Assembly: GCF_030682515.1 (NCBI RefSeq) | Contig: NZ_JAUXOD010000079.1 | Span: 1-38,069 of the forward strand | DNA length: 38,069 bases | Direction: 5' to 3' | Origin: Hoeflea sp. | GTDB taxonomy: Bacteria; Pseudomonadota; Alphaproteobacteria; Rhizobiales; Rhizobiaceae | Part shown: piece by piece, positions 1 through 8,511 of the stretch | Numbering within the stretch: position 1 is the first letter of the stretch | Layout of the letters: every line of letters begins with the position of its first letter | The notes under the pieces: generated by a model | Database searches by the model: none | Seen by the model: only the letters and a program-made list of their open reading frames with translations | What the model was told of the DNA's origin: nothing | Translations under genes and position numbers: made by a program

Positions 1-117
1 CCAAAAGGCGAAGCCTCTCCCCATCAAAGTCTGTCCGTAAAGAAACCGCTGAACCCATCGCAAACCTCCCGTTTGCACCATCGATTCAGATTCGATCACT
101 TTTGGGAATCCCGTGAG

Positions 118-1956
<1,839 letters not shown>

Positions 1957-2049
1957 GGCTGGCATCCTTCTGTTCGAATTGGGTCAGGGCCCCCAAGATT
2001 CCCTGGGCCCCGTCGCCGCCCGGTCAGCACCGAGCGCAAGCCCGGGCGC

Positions 2050-2766
2050 TCAGGGCGCCCAGTAGATCTCGACCGGCGTTGTGGCGTGACGCAGCACCGC
2101 GCGCACCGGCAGCTCCGTCTCCGGTCCGTCCTCGAGCGCGCGCGCGAGCACCACCTTCTTGGCCTCGCCTTCTATATGGAGCACGACCAGCCCCGCTTCC
2201 ACCAGGCGCGGCAGGGTCAGCGTCAGCCTCGGCTCTCCGGCGCCGGGCGCCTCCATCGCCATCACGCTTGTGGCGCAGGCCGGATCGGTAACCTGGGCGA
2301 GCGTCGTGCCGCCTGGGAAGAAGGAGGCGGTGTGCCCGTCGGTCCCCATCCCCAGCACCACCGCATCCAACGGCAGCGGCAGGGCGTCGATGGCCTCTGC
2401 CGCACGCGCCGCCACCGCCGGCGCCTCGGCCCCGGCGCTGTAGAGCGGCACGAACTTCGCCGCCGTTGCGTGGTTCTGCAACAGGTTGAGGCTCACCAGG
2501 CGCTGGTTCGAGCGCGCGTCGCCGGGCGGCGCCATGCGCTCGTCCACCAGCGTCACCGTCACCTTGTCCCAGTCGATGGCTTCCTTGGACAGCGCCGCGA
2601 AAAACACCTTGGGCGTCGAGCCGCCCGACACCGCGAGCGTCGCCTGGCCGCGGGCCGCAAGCGCGAGCGTCAGTGTTCCGGCGATCCTGCGCGCCAGTGC
2701 TGCGGCCAGCTCCGCGCCGCTGTCGAACACGGTGAGCCGGACCGGGGGCGCCTCAGTCGCTTTCAT
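2050..2766 (-). CDS. pgl: 6-phosphogluconolactonase
   Basis: Hydrolyses 6-phosphogluconolactone to 6-phosphogluconate, linking Zwf to Edd. The 238-residue protein is the DevB/Pgl type of the NagB-fold superfamily. Visible motifs are AVSGGSTPK at residues 45-53 (sugar-phosphate binding), LVDERMAP at about 73-80, and GMGTDGHTASFFP in the second half. The chosen ATG at 2766 lies inside the end of zwf, so the two genes overlap by 14 bases, which suggests translational coupling. A longer reading from 2790 would lie deeper in zwf and adds residues not expected in the family. It is middle gene of the zwf-pgl-edd operon. Confidence 0.95.
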   Translation of the reverse strand: MKATEAPPVRLTVFDSGAELAAALARRIAGTLTLALAARGQATLAVSGGSTPKVFFAALSKEAIDWDKVTVTLVDERMAPPGDARSNQRLVSLNLLQNHATAAKFVPLYSAGAEAPAVAARAAEAIDALPLPLDAVVLGMGTDGHTASFFPGGTTLAQVTDPACATSVMAMEAPGAGEPRLTLTLPRLVEAGLVVLHIEGEAKKVVLARALEDGPETELPVRAVLRHATTPVEIYWAP

Positions 2767-4225
2767 GCCAGGTCCTGCCGTCGCGTTCAATCAGCGCGAT
2801 CGCCTGGCTCGGTCCCCAGGTGCCTGCCGTATAGGGCTGCACCGACTGGCCGGTCTCTTGCCAGGCGGTCAGGATCGGATCGACCCAGTTCCAGGCCGCT
2901 TCCACCTCGTCGCGGCGCATGAACAGGGTCTGGTTGCAGCGGATCACGTCCAGCAGCAGCCGCTCATAGGCATCAGGGTTGCGCTGGGCGAAGCGGTCGG
3001 CAAAGCTCATGTCGAGCGACACATGCCTCAGCCGCATCCCGCCCGGACCCGGGTCCTTGATCATGATCCACTGCTTGACGCCCTCGTCGGGCTGCAGCCG
3101 CATCACCAGCTTGTTGTCGGTGATGCGTCCGGCGCCTGAGCCGAAGATCGAATGCGGGATCGGCTTGAAGGCGACGACGATCTCCGAGATCCGTTCGCTC
3201 AGTCGCTTGCCGGTCCTGAGGTAGAACGGCACGCCGGCCCAGCGCCAGTTGTTGATCTCGGCCTTGATGGCGACAAAGGTCTCGGTGCTGGACACCCCGC
3301 CTTCCAACTCCTCGAGATAGCCCTTGACCGGCCCGCCGGCCGAGGCGCCGGCCTTGTACTGGCCGCGCACGGTCACCGTGTCGGCATTGGATTCATTGAT
3401 CGGCTTGAGCGAGCGCAGCACCTTGAGCTTCTCGTCGCGCACCGCTTCGGCATCCATCGACGAGGGCGGCTCCATTGCCACCAGGCAGAGAAGCTGGGCG
3501 ATATGGTTCTGCACCATGTCTCTGAGCGCGCCCGCCTTGTCGTAATAGCCGGCGCGGCCCTCGAGCCCCACCGATTCCGCCACGGTGATCTGCACATGGT
3601 CGATATGGGCCGAATTCCACAACGGCTCGTAGAGCGCATTGGCGAAGCGCAGCGCCATCAGGTTCTGCACCGTTTCCTTGCCGAGATAATGGTCGATGCG
3701 GTAGATCTGCTCTTCCGCGAACACCTCGCCGATGGTCCGGTTGAGTTCCCGCGCCGACTGCAGGTCGCGGCCGATGGGCTTCTCCACCACGATCCGTGTC
3801 TGGTCGGTCACCAGCCCGTTCGAGCGGATCCGCTCCGAAATGTCGCCGAACAGGTTGGGCCCGACGGCGAGATAGAATGCCCGCACCCGGTCATGGCCTT
3901 CCTCGAGCAGGGCCTTGAGTTCCGGCCAGCCCTTGTCGGATTTCGCATCGACGGCGACATAAAACAGCCGCGCCAGGAACTGCCGGACATCGTCCTCTTT
4001 CAACTCGTCGCCCTTGAGATGCCGCTTCAGCGCCTCGCGGGCAAATTCGCGATAGGCGTCATGATCCATCTCCGAGCGCGACGCCCCGATGATCCGTGTC
4101 GGCTCGGTCAGCTGCCCCGCGAGCTGCCGGTGATACAGCGCCGGCAGAAGCTTGCGCTCGGCAAGGTCCCCGGTGCCGCCGAAGACGACATAGTCGAACG
4201 GATCGACCGGAATGATCTGACTCAT
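2753..4225 (-). CDS. zwf: Glucose-6-phosphate 1-dehydrogenase
   Basis: Oxidises glucose-6-phosphate to 6-phosphogluconolactone with NAD(P)+, the entry step of the Entner-Doudoroff and oxidative pentose phosphate routes. The 490-residue length is normal. The N-terminal coenzyme motif VFGGTGDLAERKLLPALYHR follows residue 10. EKPIGRD lies near residue 147, and the substrate-site signature RIDHYLGKE near residue 172 contains the catalytic-dyad histidine region. I prefer the ATG at 4225 (MSQIIPVDPFDYVVF) over 4234, because a GGGA ribosome-site-like stretch is correctly spaced only from the former. It is the first gene of the operon; the promoter region holds a 16-bp palindrome at 4263-4278. Confidence 0.97.
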   Translation of the reverse strand: MSQIIPVDPFDYVVFGGTGDLAERKLLPALYHRQLAGQLTEPTRIIGASRSEMDHDAYREFAREALKRHLKGDELKEDDVRQFLARLFYVAVDAKSDKGWPELKALLEEGHDRVRAFYLAVGPNLFGDISERIRSNGLVTDQTRIVVEKPIGRDLQSARELNRTIGEVFAEEQIYRIDHYLGKETVQNLMALRFANALYEPLWNSAHIDHVQITVAESVGLEGRAGYYDKAGALRDMVQNHIAQLLCLVAMEPPSSMDAEAVRDEKLKVLRSLKPINESNADTVTVRGQYKAGASAGGPVKGYLEELEGGVSSTETFVAIKAEINNWRWAGVPFYLRTGKRLSERISEIVVAFKPIPHSIFGSGAGRITDNKLVMRLQPDEGVKQWIMIKDPGPGGMRLRHVSLDMSFADRFAQRNPDAYERLLLDVIRCNQTLFMRRDEVEAAWNWVDPILTAWQETGQSVQPYTAGTWGPSQAIALIERDGRTWHESD

Positions 4226-4262
4226 GCGTGGCATCCCGTGCGTGAATGGTGCGGTATCCTTA

Positions 4263-4278
4263 ATCTAATCGATTAGAT
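4263..4278. promoter_or_regulatory. Perfect 16-bp palindrome upstream of zwf, candidate operator
   Basis: ATCTAATCGATTAGAT is a perfect palindrome with a central CG, 38 bases upstream of the zwf start. The central CG and total length resemble LacI-family operators. HexR/RpiR-type regulators also control zwf operons in proteobacteria. Which family binds here is inference. A second small inverted repeat, CCATTG-TT-CAATGG (4312-4325), lies 34 bases further upstream. Confidence 0.6.
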
Positions 4279-4369
4279 AAAGCTAGGGCGGAGGGGAGGA
4301 TTGATTCAATTCCATTGTTCAATGGGAGGGGAGGCAGACACACGAGCTCCGAGACCGCGGAGGCGCGCT

Positions 4370-4828
4370 TTATGCGGCCTCCATGCGGCCACTGGTTTTC
4401 CAGCCGCTGGACGTATGTCGAAAATGACCTTCGGCAGCCTCAAGCTGATTGGCTCCTGTCATCCGCTCGACCATTCTGCGGACCGAGCCGGTCTTGTCGA
4501 GATATTCCGCATAGATCGCCCGCAAAAGCCGGTCCGCTGCCCCATGGAAACCCTTACCCCGCGATTTTTCCCACCGGCGCACGGCCTGCTCCTCCACGCC
4601 CAGCATGTCGGCCAGCTGGCGCTGTGTCAGCTCCATTTCCAGCCGGATGAAGCGCAATTCGGCCCCGCTGAACGGTCTCGGGGCGGTCACGAGCCAGCCC
4701 CCGATGGCCTTGTGCAACCCTTCGCTGTCGCCGATGGAAACGCCTTCGCCATAGGCGGTCTGGTGCAGCGTGTAGCCGTTCTCGAGCCAGACAGTGTCGA
4801 GACCGCTTTCGGTGTAATGGTAAGCCAT
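4370..4828 (-). CDS. Xre/MqsA-like helix-turn-helix antitoxin
   Basis: This 152-residue cytoplasmic protein is the second gene of a two-gene module with the DUF4258-type protein upstream. A helix-turn-helix of the Xre type lies at about residues 60-88 (LRFIRLEMELTQRQLADMLG then VEEQAVRRWEKSRGKG). The N-terminal 55 residues have no motif I recognise and would be the toxin-binding part. The ATG at 4828 is preceded by GAGGAGACAGAG, a good ribosome site, and lies 17 bases after the toxin stop codon. The toxin-first order resembles higBA and mqsRA. The role as antitoxin and autorepressor is inferred from the pairing and the operator at 5152-5168. It sits between zwf and puuB without metabolic relation to either. 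Confidence 0.8.
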   Translation of the reverse strand: MAYHYTESGLDTVWLENGYTLHQTAYGEGVSIGDSEGLHKAIGGWLVTAPRPFSGAELRFIRLEMELTQRQLADMLGVEEQAVRRWEKSRGKGFHGAADRLLRAIYAEYLDKTGSVRRMVERMTGANQLEAAEGHFRHTSSGWKTSGRMEAA

Positions 4829-4845
4829 CTCTGTCTCCTCATCTT

Positions 4846-5148
4846 TCAATACGCGGTCACCACAACCAGTCTGCTGGGCCAATCAATGGCGACAACGCAA
4901 TTGAGTTCCTCGCCCGCAGCGTGGCGAAACAGGGTCACCTGCCAATTCCCATGCGTGTTCATGAACGGGCCTTCGGTAACGGTGCCCCTTTGCACGCACA
5001 GCTCGATTTGCCGTCGGGTGATCCCTCTCTCCCTCTGTCGCTTGCGCGCATGCGTTACGACAATGATGTTGCCGGTGTCTGAGGCAATATCCCGCACAAT
5101 CCGCAAGGCGGCGCTAGCCGACAGATGACGGGGAGGTGTCTCAGTCAT
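4846..5148 (-). CDS. DUF4258-type toxin (putative RNase-like)
   Basis: This 100-residue basic protein has the DUF4258 pattern: a conserved histidine and arginine-rich stretch (VVTHARKRQRERGIT, about residues 32-46), RQIELCVQRGTVTEGP, then the beta-strand end GNWQVTLFRH...LNCVVAIDWPSRLVVVTAY. DUF4258 proteins paired with Xre regulators are generally annotated as toxins; the fold is thought to relate to small RNase toxins, but I cannot show an active site. An in-frame GTG at 5178 would give ten more residues. The ATG at 5148 is preferred because the predicted transcription start falls at about 5149, which would make the message leaderless. No ribosome site is visible. Confidence 0.78.
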   Translation of the reverse strand: MTETPPRHLSASAALRIVRDIASDTGNIIVVTHARKRQRERGITRRQIELCVQRGTVTEGPFMNTHGNWQVTLFRHAAGEELNCVVAIDWPSRLVVVTAY

Positions 5149-5151
5149 GCG

Positions 5152-5168
5152 CCTATCAATATGATAGG
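5152..5168. promoter_or_regulatory. Inverted repeat over the toxin promoter, candidate autorepression operator
   Basis: Arms CCTATCA (5152-5158) and TGATAGG (5162-5168) are perfect and separated by three bases. They cover the proposed -10 box and end four bases from the toxin start. This is where an Xre antitoxin would be expected to bind for autoregulation; binding is inferred. Confidence 0.6.
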
Positions 5169-5185
5169 TCAAAGTCACTCGTCAA
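5156..5185 (-). promoter_or_regulatory. Promoter of the toxin-antitoxin operon
   Basis: On the minus strand TTGACG (5185-5180) and TATTGA (5161-5156) are spaced by 18 bases, a reasonable sigma-70 pair. Transcription would start near 5149, directly at the toxin ATG at 5148. The -10 box lies inside the inverted repeat at 5152-5168. Confidence 0.5.
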
Positions 5186-5292
5186 CGTATGTCGTGAACC
5201 GCGGGTGGCAACGTCATGACGAAACGTTTCGCCGTCCTTTGCCGTTCACCTGATGGCGTGCCCATTCTCTCTTTCAGCCCGGGCCCGCACCG

Positions 5293-5382
5293 GGGTCCAG
5301 CGACCCGGCGCGGGGGCCGGGTCGCTGGACCCTTTCAGCTCAAGGACTTGGTCTGACTGGATCCCGGCACGGTGGCCGGGAT
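5293..5382. repeat. Pair of intergenic hairpin repeats with shared CCCGGC-N6-GCCGGG core
   Basis: The first hairpin has 17-bp perfect arms (5293-5309 and 5316-5332) around a 6-base loop. The second has 8-bp arms ATCCCGGC (5361-5368) and GCCGGGAT (5375-5382), also around a 6-base loop. Both share the core CCCGGC-N6-GCCGGG, so they look like two units of one REP-like family. They lie between the end of puuB and the toxin promoter. There is no T-run, so a classical terminator is unlikely. Confidence 0.65.
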
Positions 5383-5421
5383 GATGCAAGAGGGGAGCAA
5401 GTGAATGCGCAGAAGCGCCCC

Positions 5422-6708
5422 CTAAAACCTGTCCCGCAACGAAAACCAGGTCAGCGCCAGGAACAACAGCGGCTTGCGCAGCCGGTCGCCGCCGGGGAAG
5501 GGGCCGACCTTGAGATTGCGCATCACCTCGAGATCCTCCGAGCCGCCATTGACAAAGTCGGCATAGAGCTTGCCGCAATAATTCGACAGCATCACTCCGT
5601 GGCCGGAGAAGCCGCCGATCGAGGTGACGTTGGGCATGACCTCGCGCACGAAAGGCCGGCGCGAGAGCGTGATCCCCACCGAGCCGCCCCAGGCATGAGT
5701 GATCTCGACATCGCCCAGATCCGGATAGACCTCGACGATCTGCCGCCGGATATGGGTCGAAATGTCGTCGGGATTGTCCGCGGTATAGGCCTCGCGCCCG
5801 CCGAACAAGAGCCGTCCGTCGGCGCTCTTGCGGAAATAGCGCACCACGAAACGCGAATCGTCGACCGCCTCCCCGCCCGGGATCACCGGGCTCGCGTCCC
5901 CCAGCGGCACGGTGGCGCCGATGAAGGAGCGGATCGGCATCACATGCGCGCTCGTCACCGGCTCAAGCCCGGCGATATAGGCGTTGCAGGCAATCAGCGC
6001 CCGGCCGGCGGTGATCGTGCCCGCGTCGGTCGTCACCGTCACCGTGCCGCCCGCACTCGAAATCGCCCGCGCCCTTGTGGTCTCGAAGAGCCGTGCGCCG
6101 GCACTCGCCGCCGCGCGCGCCAGCCCCACCACATATTTCAGCGGATTGATGTGCCCGGTCGCCGCGTCATAGGTGCCGCCGTGATAGCGCGTCGAGCCGA
6201 GTTTTGTCGCCAGTTCGTCGCGGTCGAGGAATCTGAGGCCCTGATAGCCAAACTCCTCCGTCATGATCCTCGCATGGTCGCGGTAATCCTTGACGAAGGC
6301 CTTCTTGTGCGCCGCCGAGATCAGCCCCGGCCGGTAGTCGGTCTCGATCCCGTGGGCTGATGCGAACGCCATCAGATGCGCCTTGGCCCGTTCCGCCACG
6401 GCGAATTGCGCCCTGGCGCCTTCGCGGCCGAAATCCGCCTCGATCTCCTCCACCCAGGCGCGCTGGCCGGTGCCGAGCTGGCCGCCATTGCGCCCCGAGG
6501 CACCGTCGCCGAAGCGCGCGCCCTCGATCAGCACCACGTCCTTGCCGCTGGCCGCCAGGTGATAGGCCGCCTGCAGGCCGGTGAAGCCGCCGCCGACGAT
6601 CACCACATCGGCCGTGGCCGGCCCCGAAAGCGGGGCATAGGCGGGACGATCGCCAAGGGTCGCCTCATAGAAGGAGATGCCCGGCGCGATGGGACTCTGG
6701 TACGTCAT
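5422..6708 (-). CDS. puuB: Gamma-glutamylputrescine oxidoreductase
   Basis: This FAD-dependent oxidase of the DAO/OrdL family is predicted to oxidise gamma-glutamylputrescine to the aldehyde, releasing ammonia and peroxide, the second step of the Puu putrescine pathway. The 428-residue protein has the family's usual length. The N-terminal YEATLGDRPAYAPL precedes a Rossmann FAD motif VVIVGGGFTGLQAAYHLA at about residues 35-52. The C-terminal part has AWGGSVGITLSRRPFV and GFSGHGVMLSN, typical of DAO family FAD sites. It begins 12 bases after puuA, so the pair is an operon. A GTG at 6717 is an alternative start. The substrate is inferred from adjacency to puuA; other amine substrates are possible. 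Confidence 0.88.
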   Translation of the reverse strand: MTYQSPIAPGISFYEATLGDRPAYAPLSGPATADVVIVGGGFTGLQAAYHLAASGKDVVLIEGARFGDGASGRNGGQLGTGQRAWVEEIEADFGREGARAQFAVAERAKAHLMAFASAHGIETDYRPGLISAAHKKAFVKDYRDHARIMTEEFGYQGLRFLDRDELATKLGSTRYHGGTYDAATGHINPLKYVVGLARAAASAGARLFETTRARAISSAGGTVTVTTDAGTITAGRALIACNAYIAGLEPVTSAHVMPIRSFIGATVPLGDASPVIPGGEAVDDSRFVVRYFRKSADGRLLFGGREAYTADNPDDISTHIRRQIVEVYPDLGDVEITHAWGGSVGITLSRRPFVREVMPNVTSIGGFSGHGVMLSNYCGKLYADFVNGGSEDLEVMRNLKVGPFPGGDRLRKPLLFLALTWFSLRDRF

Positions 6709-6720
6709 GATGTGCACTTT

Positions 6721-8157
6721 TCAAACATTGAGCAGCAGGAATTCCCGTTCCCACGGGCTGATCACCTGCATGAAGGTCTCGAATTCGCCGCGCTTGACGC
6801 CGGCATAGGTGTTGATGAATTCCTTGCCGAACACTTCCGTGAAGGCCGGCTCGCTTTCGAGCAGCGACACCGCCTCGAGCAGTCCGCGCGGCAGGTCGAC
6901 CGCGCCTTCGTTGACCGCGTGGTACGCCGGATCGCTCGGCACGATGCCGTTGACCATGCCGAGATAGCCGCAGGCGAGCGAGGCCGCGAGCGCCAGGTAG
7001 GAATTGGCGTCCGACGAGGGCAGGCGGTTTTCCACCCGCCGCGCCACCGGCTCGGAATGCGGCACCCGGAACGCCGTGGTGCGGTTGTCATAGCCCCAGG
7101 CATTGTTGACCGGGCAGGCCATGTCGGGCGTCAGCCGGCGGTAGGAATTCACATAGGGCGCCATCATCACCAGCGCCTTCGGGATATAGGTCTGCATGCC
7201 GCCGATGAAATTGAAGAAGGCCTCGCTCGGCTCGCCGTCCTCCTTGGAGAAGATGTTCTTGCCGGTCTTGGCGTCCACCACCGACTGGTGGATGTGCATC
7301 GCCGAGCCCGCATATTGCTGCATCGGCTTGGCCATGAAGGTGGCGTACATGCCGTGCTTGATCGCAGCCTCCCGGATGGTGCGCTTGAACAGGAACACCT
7401 GATCGGCCAGCTCGATCGGGTCGCCGTGGCGCAGGTTGATCTCGAGCTGGGCCGGGCCTTCCTCGTGGATCAGCGTGTCGATCTCCAGCCCCTGCTTGTC
7501 GGAGAAGTCGTAGATGTCGTCGACCAGCTCGTCGAACTCGTTGACGCCGGCGATCGAGTAGGACTGGCCGCCGGTGATGGTCCGGCCCGACCGGCCCCTC
7601 GGCGGCTGCAGCGGATAGTCCGGATCGTCCGATTGCGCCACCAGGTAGAATTCGATTTCCGGCGCCACCACCGGCTTCCAGCCGCGCTTGGTGTAGAGCT
7701 CGACCACCTTCTTGAGCACGTTGCGCGGCGTGTAGCTGACCGGATCGCCCTTGGTGTTGACCATGTCGCAGATCACCTGCGCCGTCGGGTCGCTCTCCCA
7801 CGGCACCGCCGAGAGCGTCGACAGGTCCGGCACCAGCTTCAGGTCGCCGTCGAGCGGATCATAGCGGAAATCGCCGGTTTCCTCGGGATATTCGCCGGAG
7901 ATCGTGTGCCGGAACACCGCTGACGGCAGCGACAGCGAGGTGTTGGAGGTGAATTTCGACGACGGCATCATCTTGCCGCGGGCCACGCCCGCGAAATCCG
8001 GCGTGATGCACTCGATGTCCTCGATGCCGCGAACCCTCAGCCACTCGGTGGCCTGGGTCCAGTTGGCGACGCCGCGCTTGACGTCGAGATATTTCGGCGC
8101 AGCCGGCCGCGCCGCCGGTTTGGAGGACGCCGGTTTGCCGGACTTTCGCGATGCCAT
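6721..8157 (-). CDS. puuA: Gamma-glutamylputrescine synthetase (glutamine synthetase family)
   Basis: Ligates glutamate to putrescine using ATP, the first step of the Puu catabolic route. The 478-residue protein has the glutamine synthetase fold: PEIEFYLV (metal-binding glutamate), EEGPAQLEINLRHGDP, GSAMHIHQSVVDAKTGKN (ammonia/ATP-site histidine region) and NRTTAFRVPHSEPVARRVEN. A lysine/alanine-rich tail of about 22 residues precedes the conserved part, as in many rhizobial copies. It lacks the adenylylation-type organisation of GlnA and sits with puuB, supporting a polyamine substrate rather than ammonia assimilation. It is divergent from a chemoreceptor gene. Other steps (puuC, puuD) are not in the window. 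Confidence 0.88.
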   Translation of the reverse strand: MASRKSGKPASSKPAARPAAPKYLDVKRGVANWTQATEWLRVRGIEDIECITPDFAGVARGKMMPSSKFTSNTSLSLPSAVFRHTISGEYPEETGDFRYDPLDGDLKLVPDLSTLSAVPWESDPTAQVICDMVNTKGDPVSYTPRNVLKKVVELYTKRGWKPVVAPEIEFYLVAQSDDPDYPLQPPRGRSGRTITGGQSYSIAGVNEFDELVDDIYDFSDKQGLEIDTLIHEEGPAQLEINLRHGDPIELADQVFLFKRTIREAAIKHGMYATFMAKPMQQYAGSAMHIHQSVVDAKTGKNIFSKEDGEPSEAFFNFIGGMQTYIPKALVMMAPYVNSYRRLTPDMACPVNNAWGYDNRTTAFRVPHSEPVARRVENRLPSSDANSYLALAASLACGYLGMVNGIVPSDPAYHAVNEGAVDLPRGLLEAVSLLESEPAFTEVFGKEFINTYAGVKRGEFETFMQVISPWEREFLLLNV

Positions 8158-8216
8158 AAATCACCATGTTCTTGCCATTGATGGCGCGATCATAAGGATT
8201 TTTCGCCGTTGCGCCA

Positions 8217-8238
8217 GTCGCCGACCGGTCGCCGACCG
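8217..8238. repeat. 11-bp tandem duplication
   Basis: GTCGCCGACCG occurs twice with no gap, 60 to 81 bases upstream of puuA. It may be a simple slippage duplication; no function is evident. Confidence 0.7.
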
Positions 8239-8341
8239 GCTTAACCCCTGCCGCAGGCCGGCACGCCCGGCCCCGGCGGTGCCGGCTGCTCTTGAACGGG
8301 CCAACCCGCGCGACCGTCCGGCCGCCGGAAATCGCGAGCTT

Positions 8342-8374
8342 CACCTGAACATTTCGCAGGTGATCTTTCAGGTG
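8342..8374. promoter_or_regulatory. CACCTGAA/TTCAGGTG inverted repeat, candidate operator
   Basis: CACCTGAA (8342-8349) and TTCAGGTG (8367-8374) form perfect inverted arms 17 bases apart. A third half-copy, CAGGTG (8357-8362), lies between them. The location in the puuA/chemoreceptor gap fits a regulator of one or both genes. No PuuR gene is present nearby, so the binder is unknown. Confidence 0.45.
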
Positions 8375-8511
8375 GCGTTAACCCTGCGCTGCCACCTTCG
8401 GGCGATGGGGAAGACCGCTCGCCCGGCGCAAGCCGGCGCGGGCTTTGCATGATGCGCCCTGGTCTCGCGGTTTGCCCGCATGTGCCCCGGCCCTCCTCCA
8501 GGAATCGCTCC

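Larger units (their letters stand above)
8158..8511. other. Divergent regulatory region between puuA and the chemoreceptor
   Basis: The 354 bases without a gene must hold the promoters of puuA (left) and the chemoreceptor (right). I see an 11-bp perfect tandem duplication (GTCGCCGACCG at 8217-8227 and 8228-8238) and a cluster of CACCTG/CAGGTG motifs at 8342-8374. No RNA gene or convincing ORF is visible. Confidence 0.6.

Noticed and set aside
1-117. Search for a terminator of the zwf-pgl-edd operon at the left edge
   Set aside because: No stem with a T-run is visible within the 117 bases after the edd stop codon; it may lie outside the window.
8217-8238. Tandem duplication GTCGCCGACCG as a regulatory iteron
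   Set aside because: Only two copies with no symmetry and no further copies nearby; listed as a simple repeat only.
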